From: Chinchilla lanigera
Taxonomy: Eukaryota; Chordata; Mammalia; Rodentia; Chinchillidae
Length of the DNA: 64,000 nt
Direction: 5' to 3'
Assembly (NCBI RefSeq): GCF_000276665.1
Contig: NW_004955404.1
Coordinates: forward strand, 27,775,980-27,839,979
The position numbers and the translations under genes were made by a program. Each line of letters opens with the position of its first letter. The first letter of the stretch is position 1. This document shows, in pieces, positions 46,330 to 57,749 of the stretch. Under the pieces are notes generated by a model. The model searched no databases. It had not been told where the DNA came from and saw only the letters and a program-made list of their open reading frames with translations.

Positions 46330-48160
46330 TAAGCAGAAGGGGCAGTCGGCTTTATCCTGGTCAAGAGATATTGGAAAAGGCTGAACTCAGACGGAGCTGA
46401 AGTCAGCTTGTTTGGAAGCCCTCATGTTCCTCCATTACAATTAGCATTCCAGTACATGTGAGTGTATTTGTGTGCTCATTTGTTTGTTCTGAGAGAGTGA
46501 AGGAGGAAGAAATAGAGAGAGAATGGGAAGGGAGAAACATCAACAAAGAAAGAAAAAAGGTGGAGAAAAAAAGCCAAAAATGAGAAGAGAGAAAAGGAAG
46601 ACAGAGAAAGATGCCCTGAAAGGGAAAGAGTGACAGAAAGGGCTTATAAGGAATGGAAGACAGACAAGAAAGTCCATGCGGCTCTAAAGCTGTACAGAAA
46701 AGCTCCATTTCCAAGTCTCTGTGTGCCATCCAGCTCCCTGACCTAACATGCGAGTGGGAGAAACACCACTAATGTGTAGGAGCGCTGAAAGCTGAAATTT
46801 GGCTGGTGGCATGTTCAGATTAAGATCCTTACTTGTTGGACATTTCTATTATGGAACAGAGATGGGTTCTCAGGCTAAGGCAACTGCATCCAATCATTAT
46901 TTCTAGTCTGACTTCTATGTAGGATCTCTTTCTAAGTCTGTGGAGAATGTGCACAAGACAGAATATGTTGCTTTAGGATGTTTTCCCTACCAGGTACTTT
47001 TCCCTCCTCCACACATCAGAAATTTCTAGAATTCCTTAAAAATTTATGGGTACTAAAGAACATAAAAAGGAAGAAAGAAATTTCTAAAATTTCAAGTTCT
47101 TGGGAGGAAAAAAGACTGGGTTATAGCGATTTCTAGGCTGGCAGGCCAAACTTCCAGAAGACCCAGTATTATTTCACAAGGAATGTCCAACTCTCCACAC
47201 TGACACTGAGTTGCTGAACAGTTTGCCTTTTGGTTGACTTAAGAATACAGTGCTCTTAACTAAAGCATGGCCCCACTGGGGAAACCAATCAGACATCAGA
47301 CTTAAAACCCAACAAGTAACATGAATAGCCTTCTGTGAATTTGAGGTAAAGAGCAGTGTTGTTAGGAATTCCCCAACCTTCCAGGCAGATCTGGGTATGT
47401 TAAAATTGATTAACACACCGAAGTCCAACTTTGTCTACATTTGGGGATAGCATGCTCCTTTGCTTCTACATAGGTAGCATATCTGGTTGACTATGGGGAT
47501 TTTCAATGTTGATTAAGTTTTATAGAGGAAACATTAGCAAAAGCCTCTGAAAGACATAATTTCCATAGTAAAAACTAATGTAAGTTACTTTTTTGTTTTT
47601 TGGTTTTATTTTGGTTTTAACTACAAGTGTAATCATCAGGCCTGGTGGTGGCTGCTGGTCTGACAGGCGCTCAGATTTACTGGAATACCTCAGCTCCCAA
47701 AAGGGAAGAGATCATTTCCTGTGAATTGCAAGTCCTGCAGGTTACTGAAATGTAGCTGTTTCCTCCTGTTGCTGAGCACAATCCCTGACTATCTCTGCAA
47801 AGACCAAATTCCTCTGCTATGCAGCTGTAGACATCCCTGGCCCACTTCCATAGAAGCACATAGCAGGAGACCCTTGTGCCTGGGTACTGGGCCAAAAACT
47901 TTCCACTCCTAGAAAACATATTGGCCTCTAAGATTTCAGTGCTATTTGAGAACAGATACTTCAGTTTTTAAGAAGCTCTCTTGTGAAACATGCAGCTATG
48001 TTATGATTGAAGTCATGCCCTATCACGAGATGGAAAAACAGAAATCTACAAGGGTTAGAAAAGGTGAGATTTATGTAAACCTTCCCATATGTGTTTTCAT
48101 TGCATGACGGTGGAATACTTTGACATTCTGAAACCAGGTCTATTTGAGACACTGCAGTGC
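46330..48160. other. Unique sequence with a purine-rich tract
   Basis: A GA-rich stretch occupies about 46488-46640 on the plus strand and gives a spurious 108-codon minus-strand frame rich in Ser/Leu/Phe. The remainder is unrecognised. Confidence 0.4.
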
Positions 48161-48164
48161 CAAA

Positions 48165-48345
48165 TGGCTTAAGTTTAAATCACAATTCTACCACCTCTGG
48201 GTGAGCTCAAATATATTTCTTGATGTTTCTGAGTCTCCACTGCCTCATTCATATAATGGAGATTTTTGAAACGATCAAATACTATATTGTTAGGGTTGTT
48301 AGCGTAATTAAATGACATACTATATACAAGAAGCTCAACTTAGAG
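48165..48345 (+). repeat. MIR SINE
   Basis: 'aagtttaaatcacaattctaccacctctgggtgagctc', 'ctgagtctccactgcctcattcatataatggag' and 'ttgttagggttgttagcgtaattaaatgacatac' follow the plus-strand MIR order. Confidence 0.7.
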
Positions 48346-48895
48346 GAGGCAGTCCATAGTAGTGATCTCCTAATGTAAGGTCAAAGTGGTTAATAGACTT
48401 GGTATCAAAAGAGAGACATTATGAAAACTAAAATTCATGTTTCCTAACTTGTTCAGTGACCTGTTAAACTAAATCACCTCCCTACCAAATGACTCTTTGT
48501 CTTCAAACATTTTTAAAGAATTTAATTCTCATGTCATGTTACAGTCAGTTGGCTAAAGAATGTAATTTCTCCCCCAGGACAGGAGTATTCCGATACACAT
48601 ATGTTAACTTGGGAGAGTTCAAGTTTATTTTTAAAAGAGTTTTTATCTGCCGTCATCCCTGCCCTGGCTTGTTTCTTGATCCCTTCACCCCAGTCCCAAC
48701 AGGCCCTTGGCTGTTTAGTTCTCTCACAGGATTCTGTCCTAACCGTTCTTCAATCTCTATGCTTCCTTCAGAGTTCGTATCAACGTCTTCATAATGCATT
48801 ACCTAATTAATTCAACATTTCTTATTTCTCCGGGAATGTGTACAACTTATAGTCTGTAAAAAAAGTTTACATTTAATTGTCATATTATTCTTCCC
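48346..48895. other. Unrecognised sequence, pyrimidine-rich right half
   Basis: Overlapping plus-strand frames of 69-101 codons near 48489-48810 show no recognised motif. The right half may be diverged L2 leading into the tail below. Confidence 0.35.
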
Positions 48896-48899
48896 GTTT

Positions 48900-49030
48900 C
48901 ATGTGTTCTTTCTCCACCTAAATAAGTTCTTTGAGTACAAAATCCATTCGAGGCATTCTTCTCCCATAATTCCCAGTTTAGCATTAAGCACAGAGTAGCT
49001 CTCAGTAAATACTTTTTATTAAATGCATAA
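48900..49030 (+). repeat. L2 LINE 3' end
   Basis: 'aaataagttctttgagtacaaaatccattcg', 'cttctcccataattcccagtttagcattaagcacagagtagctctcagtaaatac' is the typical order of the L2 3' terminus. Confidence 0.65.
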
Positions 49031-49730
49031 TATCAAGCACATGGACAGAGGGTCTGCCCATGAAGTTTCACCCACAGCAATATTTTTTTCTGGTGCTTCT
49101 CTCTTTCGGCTCCAGCTGTGACTGGAGTTACTATCCATTACCATCCCAGCATCGTCGTTGGCGTCAAGTGTTTCCAGTTCCCTGGGAACTGAGTTTCTAT
49201 TTCCTTCCATCTGAGCTTTGTGGGCAGGAAACATGACAGCCAGCCACTGAAGTATGTGATTTTTATTATAAGAAATAGAAGCAGCCAAAGCAGAACATGT
49301 GGTTAAGGCCTTGATAGCTGCCTTGGTGCTCAACTTCATATAACATAATGCAACTGTACAATTAACAGGAACAAGCGTGTGTACACAAATCTAGGACACA
49401 AACTATGGGAGGAGACATCGCAGTGAAGAGCAGAACAAAACAACAAATTACAAAGGCATTTTCTTACTCAAGAGAGTGGCATCTAACACTAATATACATT
49501 CAGTCTTTTTTAGGCAAACATAGTTTTCTTTTTTAAAAACGGGGATTATAATATATGACAATGCATTTTGGAAATGTTTGTTTCGTTCTTTGATTTTCTG
49601 ATGAACATTTTTCAGGTTATCCTTCATTGATATACATTATCTCATTGTGTCAACTTTTGTAAAACACCCATCTTATGATCCTATTAGCAAGCAATTCTGA
49701 AGTGTAAAGCTAGAACTTTTTTATTAGTGG
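49031..49730. other. Unique sequence
   Basis: The minus-strand 106-codon frame at 49019-49339 is not recognised. No gene support. Confidence 0.35.
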
Positions 49731-49734
49731 ATTT

Positions 49735-50650
49735 CCTCCTGGCAAGGGTTCAGTGTATGTAATGTACTTTGTTCCTATCATTTCCCTGTTACTTTTATGC
49801 CCCACACCCCCTTCACTTACCTCCTATTCCCTTCCTCTCTTCCCTTCTACTCTTTTGTCCTCCTTTTTAGATTCCACATATCAGAGGGAACACGCAATAT
49901 TTGTCTTTCGGAGGCTGGCTTATTTAGTGCAACATCCTTATCTCCAGATCCACCAGTTTTTATTGCAAATAACAGGATTTTGTTTTTTCTTTGGCTAAAT
50001 AATATTCCATTGTATATGTATACCACATTTTCCTTATTCTCTTATCTGTTTATGGCCATCTAAACTGGTTCCATATCTTAGCTTTTGTAAATCATGCTGC
50101 AATACACACGACCATGCAGATATTCCTATACTATGCTGACTTTAACTGCTTCAGATGTAAGAGCCCAGTCACTTAGTGACTTTTTTTTGGTGCCAGAAAT
50201 TGAACTCAGGATCTTGCACTGGCCAGGCAGGCACTGGTGCCACTGAGCTATACACCTGGCCCCACTGCTTCAGATGTATGCCAAAGAGTGACATAGCTGC
50301 ATAAATGGTAAGTGTATTTTCAGGAACTTTTGTACTTACTTCAGTAGTGGCCGTACTTATTTACATTCGTACCAGCTGTATAGAAACATTCCTTTCCCCC
50401 GCATCTTCACCAGTATTTATTATTTTTTATATGCTTGCTAATGCCATTCTGACCGGGATGCAATAGAATCTTAGTGTAGTCTTGATTGCCATCGCCCTAA
50501 TGGTTAAAGATTTTAACATTTTCTGAATTATTGCTGTTCATACTTCTTCCTTGAGAAGAGTCTGCACAATTCATTGCCTGTTTATTGATTGGCCCGTTTG
50601 ATATATATCCTAGCGATTAACCCTCCATCAGAAGAGATAGCTAAAACGTC
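49735..50650 (-). mobile_element. L1 LINE 3' part, antisense, interrupted by an ID
   Basis: Reverse of an L1 end. A pyrimidine block at 49795-49870 (3'UTR) precedes 'attccacatatcagagggaacacgc' and 'tggcttatttagtgcaacatcc'. ORF2 C-terminus equivalents follow ('aatattccattgtatatgtataccac', 'aatcatgctgcaatacac', 'accagctgtatagaaacattcc', 'gccattctgaccgggatgcaat'), and the piece fades near 50650. ORF2 is full of stops. The ID at 50160-50263 split it. Confidence 0.85.
50145..50278 (-). mobile_element. ID-type SINE, antisense, with extra 21-base 3' sequence
   Basis: A perfect 15-bp target-site duplication ACTGCTTCAGATGTA lies at 50145-50159 and 50264-50278. Inside, reading the minus strand, the ID unit (50263 down to about 50189) is followed by A8 (50188-50181) and then 21 further bases (50180-50160). 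Those 21 bases are not ID sequence and are not in the surrounding L1. An ID-A-tract-unique-tail layout is what a retroposed read-through transcript (BC1-like) would leave. Confidence 0.9.
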
Positions 50651-51250
50651 TATGTGTCAATTATTACATCTACGAGAGAAAGTCTCTAGCGATGGCATTT
50701 CTGCAGCCATCAGTGCTTGGGTTTGTTTTTTTAACTCTACATCTTTCTTCCAGTTTCTGGTGTACTTTTTGCTCTTCTTTGTGCAGAGATCTGTTTAATG
50801 CTCTCTTTGTCTTCTTCTGTGCCTTAGGAGATGGGTCTACACAGGTTCATAATAAGCTCCCTGAACTTCTTGCTTTTGTTAGGTTCAGCCCTCGAGGCCT
50901 GAAAATGAGAAACTGGAGGGATATGAATAGGAGAATAACTTTGGAGTACATACTCCTTTGTCTTCCTCTTCCCTGGAAGGTTTGATCCCTGTATGGGGTA
51001 TCACAAGTCCTATGTGACAGTCTTCTCCACAAAGCTTTTCTTTTCTGTCTAAATTTTCATAATCGCTTCTTCTCCTCATATATTAGGACTTCAGTGTTAA
51101 TAGAGCCCACTGTCATGAAGCTCCAGGGTACTGCACAGTCCTTCTCAAAACCTGTGTAACTAGTCTACAACTGAAATCCCAAGTTGCCAGATTTTAACAC
51201 ACCATCAGTTCACAGCCATGCCACTGACTGAGTCATCCCCTTTACAGCAG
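50651..51250. other. Unrecognised sequence between L1 and L2
   Basis: Open frames up to 97 codons but no recognised product. Confidence 0.35.
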
Positions 51251-51299
51251 AGCTCGTCACATGAGTTGTCATCATTTCCTGTCAATACAGTCTCGCTTC

Positions 51300-51580
51300 A
51301 TTTTCTAGCCTGAAAAATTCTAATCATTCTTCTTTTTCTCCTGCCAGTGTCACAAGCCAGTAATGTACCTCCCACTGCCGAATCTGAAGCACAGATCTCA
51401 GTCTTCATCTGTTTTGCCCTATCAGCAGCACTTGGCCTAGAGAATGGCTTCTTTCTTCTTTAAATGCCTTAGTCACCTCACTTTGGGGACACCCCTTGTA
51501 TTTCTCCACCATCCTTTGCCAGTTCTTCCATACCTTCCTAACTTCTAACACCGAGGTTGTAAGTGCCACCATTCTTAAGT
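51300..51580 (+). repeat. L2 LINE ORF2 region, left part of a split element
   Basis: 'cagtcttcatctgttttgccctatcagcagcacttgg', then 'cctcactttggggacacc' and 'ttgccagttcttccataccttcc' follow the L2 reverse-transcriptase region in order (the protein-level hallmark there is a DLSAAFD-type motif, only partly preserved). It is interrupted at about 51585 by an LTR and appears to resume near 51960. Confidence 0.6.
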
Positions 51581-51584
51581 GTCA

Positions 51585-51950
51585 GGTTAGTCAGTTTTGA
51601 ACCACTGTGACAACATATGTGACATAAACCACATCAGGGAGGAAGGCTACAGCTTTGGCTCACGGTTGTAGAGTTTTCAGTCCATGGATGGCTGGCTGAA
51701 TTGCTCAGGGCATTAGATGAGACAAAATATTGTGAAAGAAAGTATGGTGGAGTAAAGCTGCTCACTTCATGGCAGCCAGGAAGATAGTAAACAAAAGAGC
51801 AAGAAAAGATATACCTCCCAAAGGCACGCCCCCAGGGATGTACTTCCTCCAACTGGGCCCATCTCCTAACCCCTCATTCAGCTAAACTCATCAGTGGGTA
51901 AATCAATTGTTAAATTAGCACCTTCACATCCAATCAGCTCTGTAGCTGAT
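51585..51950 (-). mobile_element. ERVL-MaLR-type LTR, antisense, inserted in L2
   Basis: Reverse-orientation landmarks: 'ctttggctcacggttgtagagttttcagtccatggatggctgg', 'gctgctcacttcatggcagccaggaag', 'aaaggcacgcccccagggatgtacttcctccaactgggcccatctcc' and 'ctcatcagtgggtaaatca'. The distal end is degraded. It splits the L2 around it. Confidence 0.75.
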
Positions 51951-52009
51951 TCTTAATCTAATCAAATTGACAAGATTAACTGTCAAGGACCTTTTCCCTT
52001 CTCTGTTGA

Positions 52010-53045
52010 TATGTACTTTTGATGGTTTCCTTGTGGTCCATGGCTATCATTTTTAACCAACTACTTCCAAATTTATACATCTATTTTTTAACCTCTCCTC
52101 TAAACTACAGACTCACACATCCCACTGTTTAGCCAATGTTATCCAAAATAATCTCTACTTTCACATATACAAAGCCTAACACTTCATTTTTTCTTAAAAC
52201 TGCAAATATGTAAACGGCCACTCCATTTACTAGCTTCCCAGATCAAAACTTTATAGCCATTTTTCTTTTTCTCATAGTACATTTCCAACCTATTAGGAAA
52301 TTCCATTGATTCTGCCACTGAAGTATATAGAAATCCGATGGCATCTCAACAACTTTTCCCACTATCACGTATCACTTAGATAAGAGAAATGCCTCTAAAT
52401 GAGTCTTGATATTTTCAGTATTTTTTGCTTCTTTCTCCAAAGGACATTTCCTCTTAAAGCACTTACTATATCATCTATTGACACCCAGGGGCTTCTTATC
52501 TCATTCACAACAATGCAAAATCTTTCCAATGAGTTACAAGACAGTATGGTCTTGCATCAGGGTATCTCTCTAGTCTAGTCTATCTCATACCATTCCCTCC
52601 CTCATACATTGTCCTTGCTGGTTTTTACACATACCAAGCATGCTCTCACCTCAGAGCCTTTGCATTTACTATTCTCACTTCCTGGAATGTTTCTGGAATG
52701 TTCCACTAGGCATCCATAGAGGCTGCTTCCTGATTTTTTTAAAATTCTTTTTAAATGTCATGCTAACAGAAAGGCTTTCCATAAAGACTTCCTTTTTAAA
52801 AAAAACACAAAACTGACCTGCCCGCCATTCACTTAATCTGTTCCTGTTTTTTATAGCAGCAATCACCACTTGATATATTTTATGTTCATTTTTCACTACT
52901 TTATAGCTTTTTTCCATCTCCTGGATTTAAGCTCACTGAAAGCAATGTTTTCTCCCTGCTGGACCCTCAGGACAGAGAAATGCACCTAGCACAGTAGTAG
53001 GCATCAGAAAAATGCATTTAATCCATACATAAATGAATGAAAAGA
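52010..53045 (+). repeat. L2 LINE 3' region, right part of a split element
   Basis: In order: 'cctattaggaaattccattgattctgcc', 'ttcacaacaatgcaaaatctttcc', 'ctcacctcagagcctttgcatttactattctcacttcctggaatg', 'aggctttccataaagacttcc' and 'ggatttaagctcactgaaagcaatg', then 'acctagcacagtagtaggcatcagaaaaatgcatttaat'. It reaches the true L2 3' end at about 53040. This is one of the most complete L2 tails here. Confidence 0.85.
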
Positions 53046-53600
53046 CATGTATTGTGTATTTTTCCTTTTAAATGTTCATCATGGAAGTTTAAAAACCTAA
53101 AAATTAGAGCATATTGTTTAAGAAGACTTTATTTATTCCCTAGTGAATTATAACAAGTAATACATGGTTAGTTTTTGTTTATTTTTCCCACCTTACTTCC
53201 CTCCTCCCACATCCTATTAGGTGATTTTAAGGCAAACCCCAGAAGTCATTTTGTCTGTATATTATATGTGGATTTTTACTTATAATGAGCAGTGTTTAAA
53301 AGGTCCATGTACACACAGTCTACACATGTACCATGTACCATGTAGTCTATACATACTAATAGGTAAAATCATGTAAATACAATCTTTGGGAATTTTATCA
53401 GTGAAAAATCTCCTCAATTTTTCATTTTTTAACTAAAAAGAACAATGAAGAAAAAGAAAGTTCTTGAGGTCCACAATAATGTCCTCTTCAACTTTCCACT
53501 TGTCACAATTCCAAGAAATGAATGGAAAAAAATTGTTGAATTATATCTTTCTCTAAGTTTGACCTATATAATTATATACATTAACTTTCTTAATTGCAAG
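53046..53600. other. Unique AT-rich sequence
   Basis: A short tandem ATGTACC run lies near 53325-53342. No gene. Confidence 0.35.
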
Positions 53601-53602
53601 AT

Positions 53603-53735
53603 CCAAGTTTTATTTTATTTTATTTTATTTTTGTTTTGTTTTGCTTGAGGGGGTACTGGGAATTGAACTTAGGACCTTGAACTTGCTAGGCAGGTGCTTG
53701 TGCCACTGAGCTATATCCCCAGCCCCCAAGTTTTA
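53603..53735 (-). mobile_element. ID-type SINE, antisense, with TSD
   Basis: A target-site duplication CCAAGTTTTA lies at 53603-53612 and 53726-53735. The tail shows as TTTTA/TTTTG repeats (A-rich on the minus strand). The ID unit runs from 'ggtactgggaattgaacttagg' to 'ccactgagctatatccccagccc'. Low divergence. Confidence 0.92.
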
Positions 53736-53940
53736 ATCTAATTACCTCAGCATATGCTACTATAGGTAACATGAGAAATGGCCATTTTTTGGTAAAAAAA
53801 AAAAAAAAAATCTTTTTAAAAACTTTTAATTGGATAAGAAGAGAGGCTGGAGTGAACAGAGAAATTTTTGAAGAAAAAGAGGTTACATATCTCTAGTTAG
53901 TATCTTTTTCAAGTAGTCATCTCAATAGAGTAATAGAGAT

Positions 53941-54103
53941 TAAATAGAGGATAGATAGATAGATGATAGATAGATAGATGATAGAAAGATGGTAGAGAGA
54001 GAGATGTAGAGACAGAGATGGAGAAAGCGACAGAGATAGAGATAGAGACAGAGACAGAGAGAGACAGAGACAGCAACAGAGACAGAGATAGAGATAGAGA
54101 TAC
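53941..54103. repeat. GATA / GAGACA compound microsatellite
   Basis: GATAGATA units pass into GAGAGA and GACAGA/GATAGA mixtures, almost all purine plus T/C in tetra- and hexanucleotide rhythm. It produces spurious serine/leucine-rich minus-strand frames (129-150 codons). Confidence 0.95.
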
Positions 54104-56555
54104 AATAATTTCCATGGACTGTGCTCTATCTTGAAGACATCTTGGTGTTCTGGGCCCCCCATCTGCTTTGGGGCTGGAGACAAACTGCATCCTGGCAGGC
54201 CCAGTGGGTCTGTGTGAGGAAGGCCCAGGTTGGAGGTTCTGGCAGCTACACAGAACAGCTCCGTGACTCTCTCTGGAGACAGCCTTCTGTTCTCTGAAGT
54301 GTTCACGTATTAAGAATCTAGCCACATAGGAGAGGATGGGGAGGGTTTTGGAAAAGGACATGTAAAGACAAATAGGGATATTTAAAAACAGAAAAGGAAA
54401 CCCAATGCTCAGAAGAGCATTCTTTCACTTAGTCTAACTATAAATTTTCTCTCTTGCTGATTTTCTGCCTTGGAAAGAATCCTTTAATAAAGCAAAAATG
54501 AAAGAAAGAATGAAAAAAATACACGATGGAACCTCAACTGTGACTTTTTTAAACATGGTAAATTGGGTACCAAACATTTATATCTATAAAATGTGAAAGG
54601 AAGATTTGAAAACAGTATCTTGGAATTTTTTAAATCAAAAATCTTGAGCCACGTATTTGAAAGACAAAGATGCATCAGAAAGCTGTGTGAAGCCTGAGGA
54701 AGGGCTTTTCTTGCTTTTCATTCTACTTCCTTCACCTGACACACTTGAAACTTTCCCATCCACCACCACATTTGCCCCTATTTCTTCCTGCCAATGGCCA
54801 AGTCTCCGGTCCGATCAGAGGTGAGAAAAATCTTGGTTGTACTTGAGACTCACCCAGCTCGGCTTCTGAGTAGGAAGTGTACTCCTTTCCTCACTGAAGG
54901 GTTTAAGCACAGGTTGACAAGCTCTATCTTCTATGTGAACACATGTTCACTAGGTAGTGTATGTGGCCCATCTATCAGTCAGTGTATAAATGAAAAGGAA
55001 AGGAAGCATAGAACTGAAGGCTTAAGAGGCAGGAGGCCTTCTGAAGATAGCCCTCTGGCAGCTCCCTGGGAGGGCCCTAGGGTGTCCATTTAACCTCTGC
55101 AGCTATCCGTGGTTCCTGTCTTCCACAGTTCCGAAGGGCAGGTCCAAGCAATTAGAGCTTTCCCAGAGCATTTCAGAACCTTTAGGAAGCAGTAGCTGCC
55201 AACCAAAGTTTATGGACAAACCTTCTAGAATGCATATCCAGAGGTTCTTAAGAAGATAAATCTTAGTAATACCAGCGGTGACAGACTCCCGGTCCTTTCT
55301 AAGTACCCTAGACCTCAGCAAAGGGGATATTGTTCTATTCACTCTACCTTGGCTGAAGAGAAGTGCCCCCAACCACCATAGGGGAGCTGTCGCCTGCAGA
55401 AGGAGTAAGCCTTCTCTGCCACAGCAAAGTGCTGGACCTGTACATGCAAGGATAAGGCCTGGAAGGAAAAGAGGAAGGAGAACAGAGGACATGAGAGGAA
55501 GGGAAAAGAGGTGAGAGGAGGGAAAAAGAGAGAGGGGAAAACAAAGAACAGCTCTCTTGACCTGTGTTTCTTGGTATCATTCCAGAAACTGAAGATACCA
55601 ACTAGTGTGAAATAGGGGCTCCTCATGTAATTATTTTGATTTGAAGTAGAAAAATGTCAGTGTATCTCTACTTACATAAAGTTGTGTCCCAATAAACATT
55701 TTACATTCTTTAATTTACATAATTTTATATTTCAAAGAAGTTGGGCAAATTCCCTACTTACAGTCTCCATGTTAGGAATTCATTTTAAAAGTGAAATCTC
55801 TAATTGAAATGACAACATTGCCGACATTATTTTATTAATGTGATACTGCTTTCCTTTTTATTCTATTTATTAGATAAAAATTGACTAAAGAGTGACTCTG
55901 ACACAGAAATCAAAAGAAATAGTTCTACTCATTCTTTAAGATAGCCCAGAGAAGCAGTAATTTACCACCTGACTCTGGGGCAGCACAGTTTAGAGTGGGT
56001 TGGTGCATTACTAGAACATTCATCCCCTGGCCTTAAAGATAGTACTTTTTGGGAAAAAGAAAACATTGCCTCACTGAGTAAAGTATTTAGGAATAAACTC
56101 ATTCAATAACAAAGTCCCTGTTCTAAAAACAAAATTTGGAGATAAAGCATGGTGTTATGTTCCTTCTCTTCTTTCACCTAGTTTTCCCCTTCTTTGATGT
56201 CAATCTCTCCCCATTCTACTACAATTCTCTCTAAAGTTCTCTATTACTTTCCTCTGACAACATAACTGACTCAGTATCCACTATGCATCAACTATGCATC
56301 TAGGGTCATGAAGATTCAGGGTATTCATTCTGAGCATTGGTAGTCAAAATGATGTTTAATTTTCAACCTACTGGATGAGATTTGTCTCCTGTAAAAAAAA
56401 CCTTCTGATGTCTGGATGCAAATACATGATGGTGTGGATATGTAGTTGATTTTAAACATGAGGCCATTTCTTCATGGCTTCTTAGTGGTAAGGTAAGGGG
56501 AAAAATGAAGCCAGGAAACCCTCACATGCCTGTGGGAATTCCCTGTTCCTTTTAA
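54104..56555. other. Unique sequence, moderately GC-rich in places
   Basis: 54110-54310 and 54780-55450 are GC-richer. Frames of 85-129 codons near 55103-55626 on the minus strand are long for the window but show no domain. A purine-rich tract lies at 55455-55545. I considered exons here (splice-like strings exist) but could not support one. Confidence 0.35.
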
Positions 56556-56559
56556 AAGT

Positions 56560-56860
56560 TCTCTTCCTCACAACCATTGGTGAATTCCTACCATCTTGTC
56601 TAGTGAAGCTCTGTATCATTTCTAATGTTTTTTATTATTATTATTATTTATTCTCTTTAATGGTTTGATAGACCTTGCATTCTCACACCTGATAATCTGA
56701 GCAACTTCATTGAAGATAACAATATGTAACATAACAACCGCTGTTAATTCCTATCATTCTGTTTTGAAACCGTGTATCATTTTTATTGTTTTTGCTTTGT
56801 TTTGCTTTTGTCTATGTTGTTGGCATTTTGTTATGGTTATTTTTAATTCTATTTTTAAAA
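56560..56860 (+). repeat. L1-tail modules, copy F (double)
   Basis: First unit: 'caaccattggtgaattcctaccatcttgtctagtgaagctctgtatcatttctaatg', followed by a TTA run. Second unit: 'gagcaacttcattgaagataacaatatgtaacataacaaccgctgttaattcctatcattctgttttgaaaccgtgtatc', ending in an A-rich stretch near 56855-56865. This is the same D-E order as at 42840-43270. Confidence 0.65.
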
Positions 56861-56869
56861 AAATTAGTG

Positions 56870-57745
56870 GCCTTGATTGGGGGCAGATCTGCACTCTGTC
56901 ACTCCTTTATATCTCATTGTCTTCAAGGAAGCTTCCTCCCACCTCTCCAACATTCACAATGAATTTGTTTCTAATATTACTTTAGCATAATAAGCTTTCT
57001 ATCTTATGTAGTGGGCAAAATATAATTTTTGTCACTTAAGAATATGATTCATACAGATATACAACGACCATCTTCAAAATGTTATTCAATTTATTACCTA
57101 ATGAAGGACTCAATAGATGTAAAAGTCCTTTCAAAAAGATATTTTTGAGGAATTAACTATTTATAGGCAATTAATTATAATAATACTAGAATAAGATTGC
57201 TAGTTGAAACACAAAACTAGTTAATGTCCTACAGGGCAATAAATCATTGTTTAGCTTTCCTACCAGCCAGGAATTATTTGCATCTCTACTGAGAGAAAAC
57301 TACTAGTAAACATAAGACTCCACAATGACTGAGCACTAATCAGTAGTAAAATGTAAAGTCAAACAGCAGTATATTGGTCTGCAAAATTAAATAAGTTGAA
57401 GGTGGGCCCCAAATATGACATTAAAAGATTATGCAGCCATCCTCTGAGCTTTATGTACAACTTTTAAATAATTTTATTGTAGGAATGCCAACCCTACTGC
57501 TCTGTTATTATTTCAGTCCAGTTTATAAAGCTTCTAACAATACTTCAAAAGCATCATTAGAATACGGTTATCACTATTCAGCATGTCAATGCTCCCTAAG
57601 TACACTTTTAAGTACATGCATACTTTCCGAAAATAAGGAAAAGCATTCATCTGAAAATAGTTGCTACAAGACATGTCCATCGTGCCAGGCCCAGGCCCTA
57701 GTTAGACTGGAGTCCTTGGGAAAGATCATTAAGACAGAAAAGATG
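56870..57745. other. Unique AT-rich sequence
   Basis: Several TAATTA-type words occur near 57165-57190. The plus-strand 107-codon frame at 57431-57754 is cysteine- and serine-rich with no recognised family. Confidence 0.35.
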
Positions 57746-57749
57746 AGTG

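Noticed and set aside
52683..52703. Tandem TGGAATGTT words (TEAD/heat-shock-like)
   Set aside because: Falls in the L2 3' region where the consensus itself has a similar TGGAATG word; a duplication within a repeat is the simpler explanation.
53909..54361. 150- and 129-codon minus-strand frames
   Set aside because: Largely translation of the GATA/GACA microsatellite.
55103..55626. Overlapping minus-strand frames of 85-129 codons
   Set aside because: Mutually overlapping in different phases, driven partly by the purine tract at 55455-55545. No domain or conserved motif recognised.
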